From positions 62,001-126,000 of the forward strand of contig CAKTUZ010000003.1 in the NCBI GenBank assembly GCA_934621605.1: DNA of 64,000 nucleotides. The letters are read 5' to 3'. The translations under genes and the position numbers were made by a program. Source of the stretch: an uncultured bacterium. Lineage in GTDB: Bacteria; Vulcanimicrobiota; Xenobia; Xenobiales; Xenobiaceae. The notes beneath the pieces are model-generated. The model had not been told where the DNA came from. It was given only the letters and a program-made list of their open reading frames with translations, and did no database searches. Shown one piece after another: positions 50,510-59,248 of this stretch (within the stretch, counting starts at the first letter, position 1; every line of letters begins with the position of its first letter).

Positions 50510-50902
50510 TTAGCGAACCAACTCGATAACGGCCATGGGAGCGCCGTCACCTTTGCGGAAACCGTTGTGAATCACGCGAGTGTAACCGCCACACTTGTTC
50601 TCACCATGTCTGTCGGAGAAACGCACAGCCAAGTTTTCAAAAAGATCCTGAGCAACAGCACGATCGCTGATCTGACGGAAAACACGACGCTTATAAGCCA
50701 AAGCCTCACTGGCATCACTGGCATTCTTAGCTTTGCGAGCCCAAGAGATGAGCTCATCGGTAAAGCGAGCAACTTCTCTGGCACGAGTGATCGTAGTGGT
50801 GATCTGCTCATGTCTCAACAAAGAAGTGGCCAAGTTTCTAAGCATAGCAAAACGGTGACCAGTCTGACGTCCTAAAGTCCGACTGCGAACTTTATGCCTC
50901 AT
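50510..50902 (-). CDS. rplQ: 50S ribosomal protein L17
   Basis: Encodes L17, located near the peptide exit tunnel. Diagnostic start MRHKVRSRTLGRQTGHRFAM and LRHEQITTTITRAREVARF are intact; 130 residues is within the normal range. ATG start with an AGGAGT-type site. Last gene of the ribosomal cluster before the strong terminator, 84 bp after rpoA. Confidence 0.97.
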   Translation of the reverse strand: MRHKVRSRTLGRQTGHRFAMLRNLATSLLRHEQITTTITRAREVARFTDELISWARKAKNASDASEALAYKRRVFRQISDRAVAQDLFENLAVRFSDRHGENKCGGYTRVIHNGFRKGDGAPMAVIELVR

Positions 50903-50986
50903 TGGAATATACTCCTAAATACCAAACAAAAAATTCTTAATAATCAGATTCACTGAGCTTAATTTAAGCCGGAGAATCACGAACTC

Positions 50987-51952
50987 TTAATTGAGCCCTT
51001 CGGGAGTGCTCGGACGCAGCGACAAGCCACGCTCACTAAGCTTACCCTCAATTTCATCCAGAGACTTCTGTCCGAAGTTTTTCAACTTCATAAGCTGAGT
51101 CTCACTGTAATTGAGAAGATCGCTCAGATAAATAATGCCGGCTCTCTTAAGGCAATTGAGAGAACGAACGGACAGTTCAAGATCTTCGATGCAAGTGCCA
51201 TCTTTTCCGGCAGGAGACTGTTCTTGCTCTACGACGCCCTCAGCTTGAGCCTGCAAGCGCGTAAAGAGATCGAGCCTCTCCTGCAACATAACAGCAGCAT
51301 TGGCCACAGCTTCACAAGGCTTAATACTACCATCAGTCTCAACATCTAAGACTAACCGATCATAATCGGTTCTCTGTCCGACACGAGTATCCTGAACTTC
51401 ATAATTGACTCTAACTACAGGACTGAAGATGGAGTCAATAGGAATAGTACCTATACTCTGCTGTTCCTGACGGAATTGCTTCTCGGCGGGAACATAACCG
51501 GTGCCTAAAGACGCAGACATATCCATAACCAAACGCGATTTCTCGTCGGTCAATGTAGCTATCTTGAGCTCAGGATTGAGAATTTCTACTTCCGGATCGA
51601 CTACAATGTCGGCGGCAGTAACTTCGCCCACACCCGAAGCCTCGATACGAAGAGCTTTTTCTTCTCCGCCTATTATACGTAAACGAAGTTTCTTGAGGTT
51701 GAGAATAATCTCAGTAGTATCTTCTTTTACACCGGGAATTGTAGAGAACTCGTGAAGCACCCCTTCGATGTGAATATGAGTGACAGCAGCACCCATCAGC
51801 GAAGAAAGCAAGACGCGGCGGAGAGAGTTCCCCAACGTGATACCATAACCACGTTCTAAGGGTTCCACAATAAAGCGGTTCTCACCAATCTGGCGAACTT
51901 CCGCTCTAGGATTGCGCTCATCTACGGCATCCATCATGTTTGTGTCCAGCAT
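50987..51952 (-). CDS. rpoA: DNA-directed RNA polymerase subunit alpha
   Basis: I choose ATG 51952 (MLDTNMMDAVD), five bases after GAGGTG; a TTG at 51970 is in frame. The 321-residue protein has the assembly domain with GYGITLGNSLRRVLLSSLMG and the C-terminal domain with LELSVRSLNCLKRAGI and LMKLKNFGQKSLDEIEGKL, which binds UP elements and activators. All conserved parts look complete. It is separated from rpsD by about 300 bp, much longer than usual. Confidence 0.97.
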   Translation of the reverse strand: MLDTNMMDAVDERNPRAEVRQIGENRFIVEPLERGYGITLGNSLRRVLLSSLMGAAVTHIHIEGVLHEFSTIPGVKEDTTEIILNLKKLRLRIIGGEEKALRIEASGVGEVTAADIVVDPEVEILNPELKIATLTDEKSRLVMDMSASLGTGYVPAEKQFRQEQQSIGTIPIDSIFSPVVRVNYEVQDTRVGQRTDYDRLVLDVETDGSIKPCEAVANAAVMLQERLDLFTRLQAQAEGVVEQEQSPAGKDGTCIEDLELSVRSLNCLKRAGIIYLSDLLNYSETQLMKLKNFGQKSLDEIEGKLSERGLSLRPSTPEGLN

Positions 51953-52255
51953 CAATACACCTCGAATCAAGCTGCTCTATTCTGTAGTACGTGAACGTAC
52001 CCCCACCTATATAACAAAGGAGGGAGCTTCCTGCTTCCGCGAGACCAGCACTATAGCTCCGAGGAGCTATAACAACTTACACTCTCTCCACAGGCGTAGA
52101 TTCCCGTGCGACCCACGGTATTATCACGAAGCAACCTTGCCACGCCCACTTTAGTCCCCTACTCAAGAAGTGGATGACTCACAGCGGGACTAGGTCAAAG
52201 AGTGCCTTTCCCCAGCTAAGCCGCCAGAGAAAATGCACCCTCGAAGCGATTGCTA
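51953..52255 (-). promoter_or_regulatory. Structured 303-bp spacer between rpsD and rpoA
   Basis: No ORF with a ribosome binding site is supported here. On the minus strand it contains several perfect hairpins: TATAGCTCC-tc-GGAGCTATA (52052-52071), GTACG-ttca-CGTAC (51987-52000) and CCGTG-ggtcg-CACGG (near 52100-52115). It may be a leader with regulatory RNA structures or a processed spacer. No convincing promoter hexamers were found. It does not contain the SRP RNA tetraloop core. Confidence 0.5.
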
Positions 52256-52891
52256 CTAACCCATACGGTTGTAGAACTCGACGATAACGTTCTCTTTGAT
52301 TTCGAAGGGAACATCGGCTCTGGTAGGCAAAGCAACAACTTTACCGAGAGCTTTGGCGCCATCTAATTCCAACCAAGCGGGTACCTTACGAACTCGAGCA
52401 GAAGCGATAGACTGCTGGTTAAATTCCTTGTTGGCAATCTTTTCACGAAGTTCGATAACCATTCCGGGTTTTACTAAGAATGAGGGGATATCCACCTTGC
52501 GACCATTTACGGTAATGTTGCCGTGAGCAACCAACTGACGGGCAGCAGGGCGAGAAGTGGTAAATCCAAGGCGATAGACGACACTGTCAAGGCGGCGTTC
52601 CAAGATGCACAAGAAATTATCACCAGTGATACCTTCTTGCCTGGAAGCCTTGGAGAAATAGTTTCTGAATACGCGCTCGGTCACGCCATAAATACGACGC
52701 AACTTCTGCTTTTCACGCAACTGGATGCTGAACCCAGTAGCGCGACGACGAACGTTAGAACCATGCTGTCCCGGAGGGAAAGGGCGACGTTCAAACGCGC
52801 AATGAGGAGTAAGGCATCTCTCCCCTTTTAAGAACAGCTTAGTCTGTTCACGCCGGCACAACTTACAAACCGGCCCGGTATACCTGGACAC
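52256..52891 (-). CDS. rpsD: 30S ribosomal protein S4
   Basis: The start is GTG 52891 (MSRYTGPVCKLCRREQ), just after GGAGGAAATATTC; a TTG five codons upstream lies in that site. A 211-residue primary 16S rRNA binder. It has a zinc-binding N-terminus with four Cys (CKLC and C..HC-type CLTPHC), the C+ form, and an S4 RNA-binding domain (RLGFTTSRPAARQLVAHGNI). Located between rpsK and rpoA, the order found in Firmicutes and relatives. Confidence 0.97.
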   Translation of the reverse strand: MSRYTGPVCKLCRREQTKLFLKGERCLTPHCAFERRPFPPGQHGSNVRRRATGFSIQLREKQKLRRIYGVTERVFRNYFSKASRQEGITGDNFLCILERRLDSVVYRLGFTTSRPAARQLVAHGNITVNGRKVDIPSFLVKPGMVIELREKIANKEFNQQSIASARVRKVPAWLELDGAKALGKVVALPTRADVPFEIKENVIVEFYNRMG

Positions 52892-52965
52892 GAATATTTC
52901 CTCCAAAAATAGGAGCGACTATAAAACCCTTGCGTTTATAATCGCACAATCTTCTATGAAAAATA

Positions 52966-53364
52966 CTATACTCTGCGACGTTTCGGGGGACGGCAACCAT
53001 TATGCGGGATGGGAGTAACATCGCGCATAAGGGTGATCTCTAAACCGGCGGACTGAAGAGCACGAATAGCAGCTTCACGACCCTGACCGGGACCCTTCAC
53101 ATGAACCTTAATGGAACGCATACCATGCTCGATAGCAATCTGAGCGGCTTTATCGGCAGCAACGCTGGCGGCGAAAGGAGTACTCTTACGAGAGCCCTTA
53201 AAACCGTGAGCGCCGGCAGTAGACCAAGACAATGCGTTTCCGGCTGGATCGGTGATGGTGACGATGGTGTTATTGAACGTGGACTGGATGTGGGCGATAC
53301 CACTGGGCACGTTCTTCAGAACTTTTCTACCGCGACCACGAACGCGGCTCTGTTTTTTAGCCAT
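52966..53364 (-). CDS. rpsK: 30S ribosomal protein S11
   Basis: Encodes S11 of the 30S platform. The segments GIAHIQSTFNNTIVTITDPAGN and GSRKSTPFAASVAADKAAQIA are typical, and the C-terminus PIPHNGCRPPKRRRV is the conserved RNA-contacting tail. 132 residues. ATG 53364, 11 bp after the rpsM stop. Confidence 0.97.
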   Translation of the reverse strand: MAKKQSRVRGRGRKVLKNVPSGIAHIQSTFNNTIVTITDPAGNALSWSTAGAHGFKGSRKSTPFAASVAADKAAQIAIEHGMRSIKVHVKGPGQGREAAIRALQSAGLEITLMRDVTPIPHNGCRPPKRRRV

Positions 53365-53375
53365 GTTCTAATACC

Positions 53376-53747
53376 CTACGCTTTCTTGCTGCGACCAACG
53401 GTGCGCTTAGGCCCTTTACGGGTGCGAGCATTAGTCTTAGTACGCTGACCGCGTACAGGCAGACTACGACGATGACGGACACCGCGATAGCAACCGATAT
53501 CCATGAGTCGTTTAATATTCTGGGTAATCTCGCGGCGAAGGTCACCCTCCACCTTGTGTTTATGTTCGATAATTTCACGAAGACGAGTAACTACTTCTTC
53601 GGAGACGTCACGAACGCGCATAAGCGGGTCGATACCCACTTCTTCAATAATTTGACTGGCTGTGGTGCGTCCTATACCAAAAATATATGTAAGAGCAATT
53701 CCGATACCCTTATCTCTTGGCAAATCGACGCCGGCGATTCTGGCCAC
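53376..53747 (-). CDS. rpsM: 30S ribosomal protein S13
   Basis: Encodes S13 of the 30S head, which contacts P-site tRNA. Segments ARIAGVDLPRDKGIGIALTY, RLREIIEHKHKVEGDLRREI and RHRRSLPVRGQRTKTNARTR are diagnostic. 123 residues. GTG start at 53747, with GGAGGAATC just upstream overlapping the rpmJ stop region, so translation is probably coupled to rpmJ. Confidence 0.97.
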   Translation of the reverse strand: MARIAGVDLPRDKGIGIALTYIFGIGRTTASQIIEEVGIDPLMRVRDVSEEVVTRLREIIEHKHKVEGDLRREITQNIKRLMDIGCYRGVRHRRSLPVRGQRTKTNARTRKGPKRTVGRSKKA

Positions 53748-53760
53748 GAATCGATTCCTC

Positions 53761-53874
53761 CTATCCCTGGACCTGCTTGTGTTTAGGGTTGGTGCAGATT
53801 ATCCTAACCCGTCCTTTGCGCGTAATAACGCGGCATTTCTCACAACGTACGCGCACAGAAGGCTTTACCTTCAT
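53761..53874 (-). CDS. rpmJ: 50S ribosomal protein L36
   Basis: A 37-codon gene read directly from the sequence: MKVKPSVRVRCEKCRVITRK followed by GRVRIICTNPKHKQVQG. The zinc ligands C11, C14, C27 and H32 of the classic zinc-binding L36 are present. ATG 53874 follows GGAGGAACG. It lies between map and rpsM, where infA would normally separate it from map. Confidence 0.95.
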   Translation of the reverse strand: MKVKPSVRVRCEKCRVITRKGRVRIICTNPKHKQVQG

Positions 53875-54120
53875 AACTCGTTCCTCCAGATATCTCATTG
53901 GTGAGGCCACTAAGAAGAACTACTAACCTAGCAAGCCGACCTTAAGATTATCAATACTGATCTTGCGATCATTAGTTAAAAATATAAACCCTTAAAAAAC
54001 AACGTCGCATCCTTCCCGCCTGAAACGGAGGCATACCCTAGCAGCCTTAGACTCCTAGCTACAGAGCCATTATAAAAAGGGTCGGAACAATGCTTTGGTA
54101 TTTTACTACAAGAGTTCAGA
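53875..54120 (-). promoter_or_regulatory. Promoter and leader upstream of rpmJ, in the usual infA position
   Basis: No infA or other ORF fits here. On the minus strand a TATAAT hexamer lies at 54069-54074 with no good -35. The leader downstream of it contains TGATC-GCAA-GATCA (53958-53971), a hairpin with a GNRA loop. This suggests that rpmJ-rpsM-rpsK-rpsD form a separately started transcript with a structured leader. Confidence 0.5.
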
Positions 54121-54888
54121 CTAGTCAATACCATCAGTTAAGATCTTAGCGTCTCCAGAAGTAATAGCCACCGTATGTTCAAAATGAGCCGAGGGCTTAC
54201 GATCTCCGGTAACATAAGTCCAACCATCATCCAACTGGAAGACTTTATAAGTACCCAAGTTGATCATAGGCTCAATGGCTATAACCATCCCCTCTTTTAA
54301 CTGCGGCCCTTTAAGACGAGTATCGTAGTTAGGTACTTGCGGCGGCTCATGCATCTGGCGACCTACTCCATGGCCGACTAAAATACGAACAACACCGAAA
54401 CCGTTCTTTTCAGCATGTTGTTGTACAGCAACACCTATATCACGAATAAAATTACCGGGTCTAGCCTGAGCGATTCCCAAGTAGAGACACTCTTTAGTGA
54501 CATCAACCAAGCGCCGAATGTCTGCAGAAACTTCTCCCACAATATGGGTTCTAGCAGAGTCGGACACCCAACCTTTCAAAGTAACGCCACAATCAATAGA
54601 GACAATATCGCCCTCTCTAATAACTCTAGGACCGGGTATACCGTGAACAACCTCATCATTAACAGAAATGCAGCAAGTACCAGGGAAGCCTCCGTATCCA
54701 AGAAAAGTGGGTACTCCCCCATGGCTGCGAATAAAATCCTCGGCCAACTTATCCAACTCTTTGGTGGTAATACCGGGCTTACAATTAGCAGCTAACATAT
54801 CGTGGCAAGCGCTTAAAACGTTGCCAGAAGCTTTCATAAGCTCGATTTCATGCGGAGTTTTTATTTTTACTTTTTCATAAATACGCAT
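54121..54888 (-). CDS. map: Type I methionine aminopeptidase
   Basis: A 255-residue enzyme removing the initiator methionine from new proteins. Metal ligands are visible: DCGVTLKGWVSDSA (two Asp), GHGVGRQMHEPP (His), IAIEPMINLG (Glu) and FEHTVAI (Glu). The N-terminus is short, as in the E. coli type. It overlaps nothing, lying 83 bp after adk. The conserved secY-adk-map order is kept. Confidence 0.97.
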   Translation of the reverse strand: MRIYEKVKIKTPHEIELMKASGNVLSACHDMLAANCKPGITTKELDKLAEDFIRSHGGVPTFLGYGGFPGTCCISVNDEVVHGIPGPRVIREGDIVSIDCGVTLKGWVSDSARTHIVGEVSADIRRLVDVTKECLYLGIAQARPGNFIRDIGVAVQQHAEKNGFGVVRILVGHGVGRQMHEPPQVPNYDTRLKGPQLKEGMVIAIEPMINLGTYKVFQLDDGWTYVTGDRKPSAHFEHTVAITSGDAKILTDGID

Positions 54889-54971
54889 ATTCAGACTCCC
54901 TAAAGTTGCTCACCGCCCCCAAAGAGAGCTGCGGCAAGCAACCGGTAACAAAAAAAAGAGAGATAAACAGA

Positions 54972-55625
54972 CTAAATTCCTTTAGCTTCAACCATAGCAG
55001 TAAATTGTTTTTCCGTATCGGCCCTGCCACGGCTTCCATCCAAAGTGACCAATAAGCCCTTATTAGAATAATAATCAATTAAAGGAGCGGTAGAATCACG
55101 ATAAACTTTCAAACGAGAAGCAATAACATCTTCATGATCATCAGCTCTGTGCACCAACTCATGATGGCAAAGATCGCAAACGTTATCTTCCTTAGGAGGA
55201 CGGTTTTTAATATTGTAAACGGCATTGCAAGACGGACAAACGCGACGAGTAACTAAGCGATCTACTAAAACGCTATCAGGAACATTGAAAGCAATTACAG
55301 CATCCAAAGGCTTACCTGCTTTTTCCAAGCGCTCTTGCAAAGCTTCGGCTTGAGCCACAGTGCGGGGGAAACCGTCAAAAATAAAGCCCTTATCACAATC
55401 TGGCTTCTGTAAACGATCAAAAACGATATCCAACACGAGTTCATCGGGGACTAACTCGCCCTTATCAATATAAGAAGCGATTTTTTTACCAAACTCACTC
55501 TGAGAGGCACGATGTTCGCGGAAAATATCTCCGGTAGAAATATGGGTAACTCCATACTTGGAAATAATGTAGCTGGAAAGAGTGCCTTTGCCACAGCCGG
55601 GAGGGCCTACTAAAACGCAGCGCAT
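54972..55625 (-). CDS. adk: Adenylate kinase with zinc-binding lid
   Basis: A 217-residue nucleoside monophosphate kinase interconverting ATP + AMP and 2 ADP. Walker A GPPGCGKGTLSSYI, the AMP-binding region HISTGDIFREH, FDGFPRTVAQAEALQ, and the lid with CPSC and CDLC pairs (a four-Cys zinc site) are present. ATG 55625. A terminator-like hairpin separates it from secY. Confidence 0.97.
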   Translation of the reverse strand: MRCVLVGPPGCGKGTLSSYIISKYGVTHISTGDIFREHRASQSEFGKKIASYIDKGELVPDELVLDIVFDRLQKPDCDKGFIFDGFPRTVAQAEALQERLEKAGKPLDAVIAFNVPDSVLVDRLVTRRVCPSCNAVYNIKNRPPKEDNVCDLCHHELVHRADDHEDVIASRLKVYRDSTAPLIDYYSNKGLLVTLDGSRGRADTEKQFTAMVEAKGI

Positions 55626-55642
55626 AACAAAACTTCTCCTTA

Positions 55643-55681
55643 AAAAAAATAACCCGCCTGACCTTCTAGATCGAGCGGGTT
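55643..55681 (-). terminator. Hairpin with T-tracts between secY and adk
   Basis: AACCCGC (55651-55657) pairs with GCGGGTT (55675-55681). On the minus strand the tail is ATTTTTTTT. It would end or attenuate transcripts after secY. Confidence 0.75.
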
Positions 55682-55712
55682 TTTTACTTCAAAAGCTCAA
55701 AAGCTTTTCGGC

Positions 55713-57023
55713 CTATTTCATGAACCCTTGATATTTACGCATAGTCAAACGGGCTTGAATCTGCTGCATAGCATCTAAAGCCACACCTACGATAATGAGC
55801 AAAGAAGTAGAACCTAAGAAGAAAGTATTTACCTTAGTCAGCTGCATAATGTAGGTAGGAGCCACAGCCAACAATGCCAAGAAAATCGCTGAAATGAAAG
55901 TAGTCCTGGAGAAAACTTTCTCAAGATACTCAGCAGTAGGACGACCGGGACGAATACCAGGTACGAAACCGCCAGATTTTTTCAAGTTATCAGCAACATC
56001 GTTGACATTGAAAGTAATGGCCGAATAGAAGTAAGTAAAGAATATAACCAAAGCCGCATAGCAAAGATTGTAGAAAATGCCGCGAGGAGCAAAAATAGTC
56101 TCGATATTGGCAACCAAAGCGGATACTCCAGGGTGACTACCCCACAGCAAGCCCATAATCTGAGCCACAGTATTAGGCATATACATAATAGAGATAGCAA
56201 AAATGATGGAAATTACGCCAGCGTTATTCACGCGGATAGGCAAATAACTAGAGTGACCGCCATACATTTTAGTGCCGACTTGACGTCTGGGATACTGAAT
56301 AGGAATCTTACGAACTCCCATGTGGATATAGACAATGCCAGCCACCAGAGCGATCAAAATCAAGAAGAAAATGACCAAGGAAATATAGTAAGCAGCGCCC
56401 TGAACGTTGGCAACTCTTAAACTATCCATCAAGTAGTTGGGGAAACGTAATACGATACCGCCAAAGATAATCATGGAGACGCCATTGCCTATGCCCTTGT
56501 CGGTCATAAGCTCACCCAGCCACATCAAAAACATCGTGCCGGTAACGAGAGCAATAACTACCATAGCGTAGAAACCGAAGCCGGTCATGGTAAAGACTCC
56601 GCCTCCACCACCACTATAGCGAGCCAAAGCCACAGTCATGAACAGAGCCTGCAAAACGGCCAACCCCAGAGTAAGCTGTCTGGTATAGAGACCGATCTGT
56701 TTGCGCCCTTGTTCTCCTCCTTCTTTTTGCAAATCTTTGAGCTGAGGCAAAACTACAGTCAAAAGTTGCATAATAATGGAGGCGTTAATATATGGGGTAA
56801 TACCCATAGCAGCGACAGAGAAGTTATTTAACGCACCACCGGTGAACATACCCAAGAAGCGGAACAGTTCACCTTTGTTCAGCAGTGCGTTCCACACGTC
56901 TTTGTTTACGCCGGGCATACCGATATGTACAGTCAGAACAAAGATAGCCAGCCCGATAAATACCCAAGCCACACGGCTGCGGAGATCGTCCGACTTTAAC
57001 GCATCTGCAAAAGAACTGGCCAC
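55713..57023 (-). CDS. secY: Protein translocase subunit SecY
   Basis: A 436-residue channel protein with about ten membrane segments. Diagnostic stretches are MGITPYINASIIMQLLTVVLP near TM2, the C5-type loop RKIPIQYPRRQVGTKMYGG and ADNLKKSGGFVPGIRPGRPT. It is inferred to form the Sec translocon with SecE and SecG encoded elsewhere. It starts 2 bp after the rplO stop, so is translated from the same operon. Confidence 0.97.
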   Translation of the reverse strand: MASSFADALKSDDLRSRVAWVFIGLAIFVLTVHIGMPGVNKDVWNALLNKGELFRFLGMFTGGALNNFSVAAMGITPYINASIIMQLLTVVLPQLKDLQKEGGEQGRKQIGLYTRQLTLGLAVLQALFMTVALARYSGGGGGVFTMTGFGFYAMVVIALVTGTMFLMWLGELMTDKGIGNGVSMIIFGGIVLRFPNYLMDSLRVANVQGAAYYISLVIFFLILIALVAGIVYIHMGVRKIPIQYPRRQVGTKMYGGHSSYLPIRVNNAGVISIIFAISIMYMPNTVAQIMGLLWGSHPGVSALVANIETIFAPRGIFYNLCYAALVIFFTYFYSAITFNVNDVADNLKKSGGFVPGIRPGRPTAEYLEKVFSRTTFISAIFLALLAVAPTYIMQLTKVNTFFLGSTSLLIIVGVALDAMQQIQARLTMRKYQGFMK

Positions 57024-57025
57024 TT

Positions 57026-57478
57026 CTAGATTTCCTCTACCGTTCCGCCTACTTTAGTGATAGCTTCTTTAGAAGAAGCGGTGAAAGCATGAAGCTGGAC
57101 GGTGAGCTTCTTGGTGAGGCTGCCGTTGCCCAAAACTTTGATAGGATTATTGAGATTCTTAACCAAACCAACGCTGAGCAAGGCCAAAGGATCTACGGTG
57201 TCACCATCATTGAAGCGCTCTAAGCTGCCGACGGAAATCTCAGTGAAGATAACGCGGAAAGGATTTTTGAAACCGCGGAACTTAGGAAGTCTGCGGTACC
57301 AAGGAGTCTGACCACCTTCGAAGCCGGGGGCCTTCAAACCGCCAGAACGAGACCCCTGACCATTGGAACCACGACCAGCTGTTTTTACACTGCCACAACC
57401 GTGACCGCGGGCAACGCGCTTGCGAGAACGACGAGCGCCGGATTTGGGAGCGATGCTGTTAGAACGCATATTATTCAT
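57026..57478 (-). CDS. rplO: 50S ribosomal protein L15
   Basis: Start ATG 57478 (MNNMRSNSIAPKSGARRSRK), right after GGAGGAAACA; a more upstream frame extension is not real. Residues RVARGHGCGSVKTAGRGSNG and SRSGGLKAPGFEGGQTPWYR are the conserved L15 rRNA-binding extension. 150 residues, normal size. A hairpin lies just upstream of its ribosome binding site. Confidence 0.97.
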   Translation of the reverse strand: MNNMRSNSIAPKSGARRSRKRVARGHGCGSVKTAGRGSNGQGSRSGGLKAPGFEGGQTPWYRRLPKFRGFKNPFRVIFTEISVGSLERFNDGDTVDPLALLSVGLVKNLNNPIKVLGNGSLTKKLTVQLHAFTASSKEAITKVGGTVEEI

Positions 57479-57493
57479 TGTTTCCTCCGTATG

Positions 57494-57535
57494 CTTCTCC
57501 CGAAACCAAACAAAGCTCAAAAGCTCCGGGAGAAG
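57494..57535 (-). promoter_or_regulatory. Stem-loop directly upstream of the rplO ribosome binding site
   Basis: CTTCTCCCG (57494-57502) pairs with CGGGAGAAG (57527-57535), nine perfect base pairs. It lies in the 165-bp gap between rpsE and rplO, in the place where rpmD usually lies. Confidence 0.6.
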
Positions 57536-57643
57536 TCATAACTTTCATTTCATCATAGTATGAAAATTGCCCATTTTGAGAATGAGCAACTTTACGGTGT
57601 CGCAAAATCAATTCGAGCGACCCTAAGGACGCCCGATTAAATT

Positions 57644-58219
57644 TTACTCGGCTTGAGCCTCTTCTGTATTTTGTACGCGATGGGCACTCTGCTCTAACTC
57701 AGCAGCAGCTTTCTTACCGACCAACTCGACAACTTCTTTACCACGGTTGCGAGCAACCTGATTAGCGTTGAAGAGAGAAGCTAATCCTTTAATGGTAGAA
57801 TAAACGATATTAATCTTATTGGTAGAACCAATCGACTTAGTAACAATGTTGTCAATACCAGCGCACTCTACTACGGCGCGGACGGCGGAACCGGCAATAA
57901 CACCGGTACCGGGAGCGGCAGGACGAAGTACTACGTTAGCGGCTCCATAGAAAGAATTGACGGGGTGAGGAATGGTAGTTCCCATCAAAGGCACACGGAT
58001 AAGGTTCTTGCGAGCCTCTTCATTACCTTTACGAATCGCGTCAGTGTTGTCACTGGCTTTACCAATGCCAACGCCTACGACGCCCTGACCATCGCCAACT
58101 ACTACCAACGCGGCGAAACCGAAGCGCTTACCGCCCTTCACAACCTTCGACACACGTTTGACTTGTACAACAACTTCTTTACTGAGGTCGAGCCCAGCGG
58201 GATCGATGCGGTTCCTCAT
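57644..58219 (-). CDS. rpsE: 30S ribosomal protein S5
   Basis: Encodes S5 of the 30S subunit. Conserved segments are VVQVKRVSKVVKGGKRFGF, IPHPVNSFYGAANVVLRPAA and GIDNIVTKSIGSTNKINIV. ATG with GGAGGAAAAT upstream. 191 residues; the C-terminus (EQSAHRVQNTEEAQAE) is slightly extended and acidic. Confidence 0.97.
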   Translation of the reverse strand: MRNRIDPAGLDLSKEVVVQVKRVSKVVKGGKRFGFAALVVVGDGQGVVGVGIGKASDNTDAIRKGNEEARKNLIRVPLMGTTIPHPVNSFYGAANVVLRPAAPGTGVIAGSAVRAVVECAGIDNIVTKSIGSTNKINIVYSTIKGLASLFNANQVARNRGKEVVELVGKKAAAELEQSAHRVQNTEEAQAE

Positions 58220-58272
58220 ATTTTCCTCCTGATGTAGGCAACGCGCCTATGGAAAAGTCTCTTCAGTTGAGC

Positions 58273-58635
58273 TTAGAACTCTAAGCCCTGCTCGCGAGCA
58301 CCTTCTGCCAAGGCCGCCACACGTCCATGGAACTGGTAGCCGCCACGATCGAAGACGACACTATTGATTCCCTTTTCCTGAGCTCTCTGGGCGCAAAGCA
58401 TACCTACGCGCTTAGCCATCTCAGTGGGGGATACTTTCTCGTCGCGCAGCGTCTTATCTAAAGAGCTGGCGGATACGAGGGTGTGACCAGCTTGGTCATC
58501 AATTACTTGAGCGTAAACGTGCTTGCTGGAGCGGAAAACTGCCAAGCGGGGATACTCAGCTGTACCGCTGACATTCTTGCGAATACGAGCATGGCGACGC
58601 TGGCGCAAGACGTTACGAGAAACATTATTACTCAT
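58273..58635 (-). CDS. rplR: 50S ribosomal protein L18
   Basis: Encodes L18, which binds 5S rRNA with L5. Typical segments RRHARIRKNVSGTAEYPRLA and FDRGGYQFHGRVAALAEGAR are intact. 120 residues. It ends 53 bp before rpsE and starts 3 bp after the rplF stop. Confidence 0.97.
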   Translation of the reverse strand: MSNNVSRNVLRQRRHARIRKNVSGTAEYPRLAVFRSSKHVYAQVIDDQAGHTLVSASSLDKTLRDEKVSPTEMAKRVGMLCAQRAQEKGINSVVFDRGGYQFHGRVAALAEGAREQGLEF

Positions 58636-58638
58636 AGC

Positions 58639-59199
58639 TTATTTACCAGTCTTTCCGGCCTTACCAGCCTTGCGAATCACAACTTCGTCTACGTAACGAA
58701 TACCTTTACCCTTGTAGGGTTCGGGACTTCTAAATTCACGAATATTAGCAGCTACTTGTCCGACTTGCTGTTTATCGGCACCCATAACGTGAATGCGGTT
58801 CAGCTTAGTACGAGCATCGGACTCGACGTCAAATTCGATACCTTCAATGGGCTCGACTTCGATGGGGTGGGAGTAGCCTAAGTTAAGGGTGAGCCCCTTA
58901 CCGGACTTAGCAGCGCGATAACCAACGCCGATAATGTCTAAGGATACTTTATAACCCTGGGTTACGCCGACAACCATATTATTAATGAGAGTGCGAGCCA
59001 AACCGTGCTGGGCTTTGGTATCGCTCTCGTCATCGGGACGGACGACCAATACATGGTCTCCTTCCACCCGGACTTCCAATTTATCGCTAATGGCCTGAGT
59101 GAGCTCGCCTTTGGGTCCTTTTACGCGAACCTGTCCGGGCTCAACATGCACTTCTACACCCTTGGGAAGCACTATGGGTGTTTTGCCAATTCTGGACAT
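58639..59199 (-). CDS. rplF: 50S ribosomal protein L6
   Basis: Encodes L6 near the factor-binding site. Start MSRIGKTPIVLPKGVEVHVE, and the C-terminal rRNA-binding motif SPEPYKGKGIRYVDE is intact. 186 residues with a Lys/Gly tail. ATG after a GGAGGAAT site. Confidence 0.97.
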   Translation of the reverse strand: MSRIGKTPIVLPKGVEVHVEPGQVRVKGPKGELTQAISDKLEVRVEGDHVLVVRPDDESDTKAQHGLARTLINNMVVGVTQGYKVSLDIIGVGYRAAKSGKGLTLNLGYSHPIEVEPIEGIEFDVESDARTKLNRIHVMGADKQQVGQVAANIREFRSPEPYKGKGIRYVDEVVIRKAGKAGKTGK

Positions 59200-59248
59200 G
59201 ACTATTCCTCCTGCAGTACTTGTCTTGGCACTGCCGCGCAGTAATTAC

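Noticed and set aside
51953..52255. SRP (4.5S) RNA gene in the rpsD-rpoA gap
   Set aside because: A GGAAGCAGGAAGC stretch resembles the SRP tetraloop region, but the flanking GGTC...GCAGCC core pairing is absent.
53857..54120. A gene for IF-1 (infA) between map and rpmJ
   Set aside because: No frame in the 246 bp encodes the expected roughly 72 residues or the IF-1 OB-fold motif.
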